Assembly: GCF_027579695.1 (NCBI RefSeq)
Contig: NC_083575.1
Coordinates: forward strand, 66,873,154-66,937,153
Length of the DNA stretch: 64,000 bases
DNA from: Neoarius graeffei
Taxonomy: Eukaryota > Chordata > Actinopteri > Siluriformes > Ariidae
Direction: 5' to 3'
This document shows positions 62,101-64,000 of the stretch, in pieces; position 1 is the stretch's first letter, and every line of letters begins with the position of its first letter. The notes under the pieces are model-generated. The model did no database searches and was not told the origin of the DNA. It was given only the letters and a program-made list of their open reading frames with translations. A program made the position numbers and the translations under genes.

Positions 62101-64000
62101 TCGTGAACAGATAAAGAAATTGACAGAATCTATGGATGGAAGGCTTTTGAGTGTCCTCATGAAGAAGGGTGGCTATATTGGTCACTGATTTGTTTTTGTT
62201 TTGTGTTTGAATGTCAGATATGTTTATTTGCAAATCTGGAGTTGTCATATCAGTGTACCTGGTGAAAATAAATAAGTGAAATGGCTACACATTTGGTTTT
62301 TATTAAGTTGCCTAATAATTCTGCACAGTGAAAGTTACCTGAACACATACATATTCTCCTAAAATGGCCAAAACTAAAAACACTCAACCCACTCTAACTT
62401 CCATACATATTCAGCTTTGATATTTATGAGTCTTTTTGTTTGATTGAGAACATAGTTGTTGTTCAATAATAAAACTAATCCTCAAAAATACAACTTGCCT
62501 AATAATTCTGCACTCTGTGTATAGTATATAGGTTATGCATATCACGGATGTATAAAACGAATATTAAAACATCAGCTGAAATTTGATTGTTGATTGCAAT
62601 GCTATTGACCACAGCAGTGATTTCTTTTCATACTGCATTTTTCTGACTATCTTTGATGACACTTTTCAGTCTGCCAAATAAAAATAATGTGTTCTGTTGG
62701 ACCTGTGGAATTAGAGCTTCTATTTCGAGAGTAGAGAAGTTTCTTTTCTTGGCCATATTACACACCTCATCTCCATGTCATAAGATGTAGGGGCGTGACC
62801 TCTAGACAAAGAATATTTAAATAACTATGGTTTTCAGCCACTACATTTATCATTGCCCGATCATTCTTGCACTGTGATTGGCAAGATACGAACGCTTCAT
62901 GAATCACACATGAACCCTTTTGGACAATGACTTCTACGTTCGATTTATAAATGAGGGCCATTGTGAGATAGACTGGTCAAAGTCACTCTCACACTAGGAT
63001 CTGGTCTTCCCAGGCAGTCTCCTGTCCCAGTACTAACCAACTCTTTAAGATGTATGGGTGTGGCGCTGATCTCCGTTTTGATAGCCCTCAGCCTCTCGCC
63101 TATACAGCTAGGGTTACAGTGGGGGGGCTAGTCCTCTGGTAACCGCGAGAGTTTGACTTCCCTGCTCGCATCTGTATTGCAGCGTGCCTTGCCAGATGGC
63201 AGTAGGTACCATTTTTATGATGGTCTTTGGTATGACCCGATCGTGAGTAGAACTCGTGATCTCCCGATCGAGAGATGGACATGCTAACCACTAGACCAAC
63301 TCTCAGTAGATAGAGTGGTCAAAAAAAGTCAAAGTCCTTCCCGCACCATGTGGCGCATCGGGCGGCACCGATCTCCGTTTCCGTAGCCTTTGGCGTCTCA
63401 CCTATTACATAGCTAGGGTTACAGTGGGGGGCTAGTCCTCTGGTAACCACGAGAGTTTAACTCCCCACTCACATCTGTACTGCAGCGTGCCTTGCCAGAT
63501 GGTAGTAGGTACCATTTTTATGATGGTCTTTGGTATGACCCGACCGTGAATAGAACTCATGATAGATAGAGTGGTGGATGGAGCAAAAAATGTGACCATC
63601 TGGGGTACCTGTTCAGCACATACTGGTTTAGTGACGGGTCCGTAGCAATAACATTGTTAGTAACTGGTGTAAATTTGTAAGGAAATTCTTGTTTTGTTTT
63701 CCAACAGGTACCATACTGGACCACTTGGTTGGAGAAGAGATCATAGCTGATTATCTGCTTTTTTCACTCAACAGACTCCAGCGGTTTGGGTAGGTGAACT
63801 ATAGATGCTTGACATGTACTTTCTTTGCGACACACCCCTGAAAACTTATTCTTCTGCACTGACAACACGAAGTTAATGTTTTTGAAACAAATTGTAATTT
63901 ACCTTAAGAGCAGAGACATTAGATATTCAGAAATAATAGTTACGTGATATTAATTAAGAAATCTTGTATTTAACATTGTCTTCTCAGCTATGTGGCGAGG
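50114..64000 (+). CDS. mtg1: Mitochondrial ribosome-associated GTPase 1, 3' end beyond the window
   Basis: Ten exons join in frame: 50114-50216, 54685-54749, 56083-56187, 56285-56371, 56482-56538, 58315-58405, 58514-58575, 58852-58948, 63708-63789 and 63988-64000+. They give 254 codons of a protein usually near 330 residues. It is a circularly permuted GTPase (YlqF/RbgA family): G4 (LNKMDLAD, exon 3) precedes G1 (GVPNVGKSS, exon 6), and G3 (DTPGV) is in exon 8. The N-terminus (FDFGERQIAHWFPGHMAKG) is typical and probably follows a short mitochondrial targeting segment rich in Arg, Ser and Ala. MTG1 helps large-subunit assembly of mitochondrial ribosomes at the inner membrane. All introns are GT-AG except intron 2 (AT-AC). 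Introns 1, 2, 5 and 8 are swollen by transposons. Start choice: the ATG at 50114 is the first in frame and gives the conserved N-terminus. Confidence 0.95.
51155..51302 (+). pseudogene. THAP-domain exon of the AT-target element
   Basis: MPLYCCAPGCSNHQQTRQG continues with LSFYRIPVDADRRRRWIAAY and LCSDHFVGG before a GTAAGA donor. The C-x4-C pair and C-x2-H ligands of a THAP finger are present. Downstream is palindromic DNA instead of further exons, so no transposase can be made. Confidence 0.6.
51358..51567. repeat. Palindrome with nested palindromes and GGCC core
   Basis: Arms 51358-51430 and 51495-51567 (73 bp each) are complementary. Each arm itself contains an inner inverted repeat, GGCAGCTATTTACAC ... 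GTGTAAATAGCTGCC. The 64-base centre is CpG-rich, with a run of GGCC units near 51457-51472. Confidence 0.9.
51922..52047 (-). mobile_element. SINE type A tail fragment
   Basis: Only the 3' part is present (CTCATCTCATTATCTC to CCAGGTCATCACAGG). Copy A of the THAP element is uninterrupted at the equivalent place (CAGAATGTGATTGTCTC), showing that this is an insertion. Confidence 0.75.
52456..52855 (-). pseudogene. THAP-domain fragment of copy B
   Basis: Minus-strand reading: MPRRCS-like start near 52840 with a frame disturbance, then LHSWPKNVQTAKIWTRF and SLLCSAHFTEDSYETSD, and SVGYKPVLKEGAVPTI. The final zinc ligand His is kept here, unlike copy A. A frameshift near 52790 separates the first Cys pair from the remainder, and a stop follows the first exon end. 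It is not functional. Confidence 0.55.
53088..53545 (+). mobile_element. LINE 3' fragment with C-terminal coding tail
   Basis: The translated stretch resembles the end of an L2-like ORF2 (WN-LPSHIQSIESKGAFKNRFKSFLF, with a stop in place of one residue), followed by an AT-rich 3' region ending AAATAAAATGAATC. Plus orientation. Confidence 0.55.
54026..54401 (-). mobile_element. SINE type A, 14-bp duplication, mtg1 intron 1
   Basis: ATTCTTAAACTCAT lies at 54012-54025 and 54402-54415. Full length in reverse orientation, ending about 280 bases before exon 2. Confidence 0.9.
54873..55688 (-). mobile_element. SINE type A split by a LINE tail, mtg1 intron 2
   Basis: ATTTTGGTTTA lies at 54862-54872 and 55689-55699. 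The SINE halves are 54873-55022 and 55481-55688. It is more diverged than the copies at 48218-49765. Confidence 0.85.
55023..55480 (+). mobile_element. LINE 3' tail inserted in a SINE, (TTTGA)n end
   Basis: CCTACGGT flanks it at 55015-55022 and 55481-55488. It starts in a C-run and ends with four TTTGA-type units. It is the same family as 18610-19464, here in forward orientation. Confidence 0.8.
55700..56082. other. mtg1 intron 2, right part; no gene
   Basis: AT-rich intronic DNA with short GGTGCAAATGG-like repeats at 55885-55935. Confidence 0.5.
57030..57602. mobile_element. MITE in mtg1 intron 5
   Basis: The ends CCCTGTGTCCGAAATCGCTC and GAGCAATTTCGGACACAGGG are inverted, with further inverted matches (CTCCCTATATA / AGTGCACTATATAGG). 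It appears nested in a larger, older AT-rich repeat spanning about 56610-57690. A target duplication was not clear. Confidence 0.65.
57603..58314. other. mtg1 intron 5, right part; no gene
   Basis: AT-rich sequence with the end of an older repeat (TTGATTCTGATTGGTCAGAA, 57700-57721) and T-runs at 58047-58070. No coding frame. Confidence 0.5.
58949..60954. other. mtg1 intron 8, left part; repeat fragments only
   Basis: A degraded SINE-like head (CACGGTGACGTAGTGGCTAGCGC, split form, near 60187-60209) leads into a repeat containing TTGACCTTGACCGGATGACC (60258 on). A T-run lies at 60625-60634. No gene. Confidence 0.45.
60955..62521 (+). mobile_element. Mariner-type transposon with IR/DR ends, mtg1 intron 8
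   Basis: The outer ends TACACTGAGTGCAGAATTAT and, on the complement of the right, TACACAGAGTGCAGAATTAT are flanked by TA. A second, inner copy of TGCANAATTATTAGGCAA occurs on each side (61135-61155, and 62310-62328 as complement), giving two direct repeats per end. Confidence 0.88.
61175..62188 (+). pseudogene. Mariner-type transposase, frameshifted
   Basis: It starts at ATG 61175 (MGQKRDLTDFEKYKIVRC) with a helix-turn-helix (LEIAKMLKRDHRTIKRF). The frame shifts in an A-run near 61340 and again near 61480. The catalytic part reads FSKVLWSDEMRVTLDGPDG (first Asp) and FMQDNAPSHAS (second Asp). A stop at 61918-61920 and an A-run frameshift near 61950 come before SPDLNPIENLW (Glu). The spacing from second Asp to Glu is about 37 if the indel is bridged, different from the 34 of the element at 44611. 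The C-terminus ends at 62188. At least four lesions inactivate it. Confidence 0.85.
62970..63304 (-). mobile_element. tRNA-derived SINE, fourth family, copy 1
   Basis: On the minus strand the head reads GAGTTGGTCTAGTGGTTAGC (A box) with a degenerate B box (CGAGTTCTACTC), then a body with ACCCTAGCTGTATAGGCGAG. The flanks carry GATAGASTGGTCAAA-type duplicates (62967 and 63309). Confidence 0.7.
63320..63556 (-). mobile_element. tRNA-derived SINE, fourth family, copy 2 (head lost)
   Basis: It repeats the body of 62970-63304 in the same orientation with about 10 percent differences by eye, but the tRNA-like head is missing after ATGAGTTCTATTCACGG. A third GATAGAGTGGT motif follows at 63563. Confidence 0.65.

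Overview
The window looks like a piece of a teleost fish nuclear genome, probably an otophysan and possibly a catfish, although the lineage is inferred and cannot be fixed from the sequence alone. The signs are GT-AG introns with short vertebrate-type exons, a RING/B-box/B30.2 TRIM gene with the usual exon lengths, the conserved nuclear gene mtg1, AC and AT microsatellites, and a very dense load of fish-type mobile elements: tRNA-headed SINEs, Tc1/mariner, hAT, Harbinger-like and THAP-type DNA transposons, LINE tails and gmr1-type LTR elements.

Only two host genes are supported. A TRIM-family E3 ligase gene (13462-18057, plus strand, six coding exons, 568 residues predicted) lies in the first third. 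mtg1, a mitochondrial ribosome-assembly GTPase, starts at 50114 on the plus strand and runs off the right edge with ten exons visible. Its second intron has AT-AC ends and a good U12-type branch site.

Layout. 1-2132: THAP-domain transposon relic carrying an insertion. 2154-12701: three relics of one Tc1 family, a THAP/AT-target element, SINE pieces and three short TIR elements. 13462-18057: TRIM gene. 18258-19658: TIR element interrupted by a LINE tail. 20466-34146: a set of insertions nested inside one another (LINE > SINE > hAT > TAGTG-ended element > gypsy, with a second hAT carrying a SINE and a THAP element), where most levels can be ordered by target-site duplications. 35020-40260: Tc1 relic split by a nearly pristine gmr1-type gypsy element. 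40340-42240: LINE 3' end split by a Harbinger-like element. 42855-43097: near-perfect palindrome. 44611-46482: Tc1 element with an intact 358-residue transposase. 46643-46960: solo LTR. 47081-49859: hAT-like element loaded with SINEs. 50114-64000: mtg1, whose introns hold a second THAP transposon in the opposite orientation to the first, a palindromic THAP element, more SINEs, and a mariner-type element with internal direct repeats.

The gypsy elements have the integrase upstream of reverse transcriptase, the rare arrangement known from gmr1-type elements. The copy at 35149-40090 has a complete open reading frame and LTRs that differ at one base. The other copy (23212-28012) has lost its primer-binding site and carries a catalytic-site change. 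No CRISPR array, rRNA or genuine tRNA gene was seen; all tRNA-like boxes belong to SINEs.
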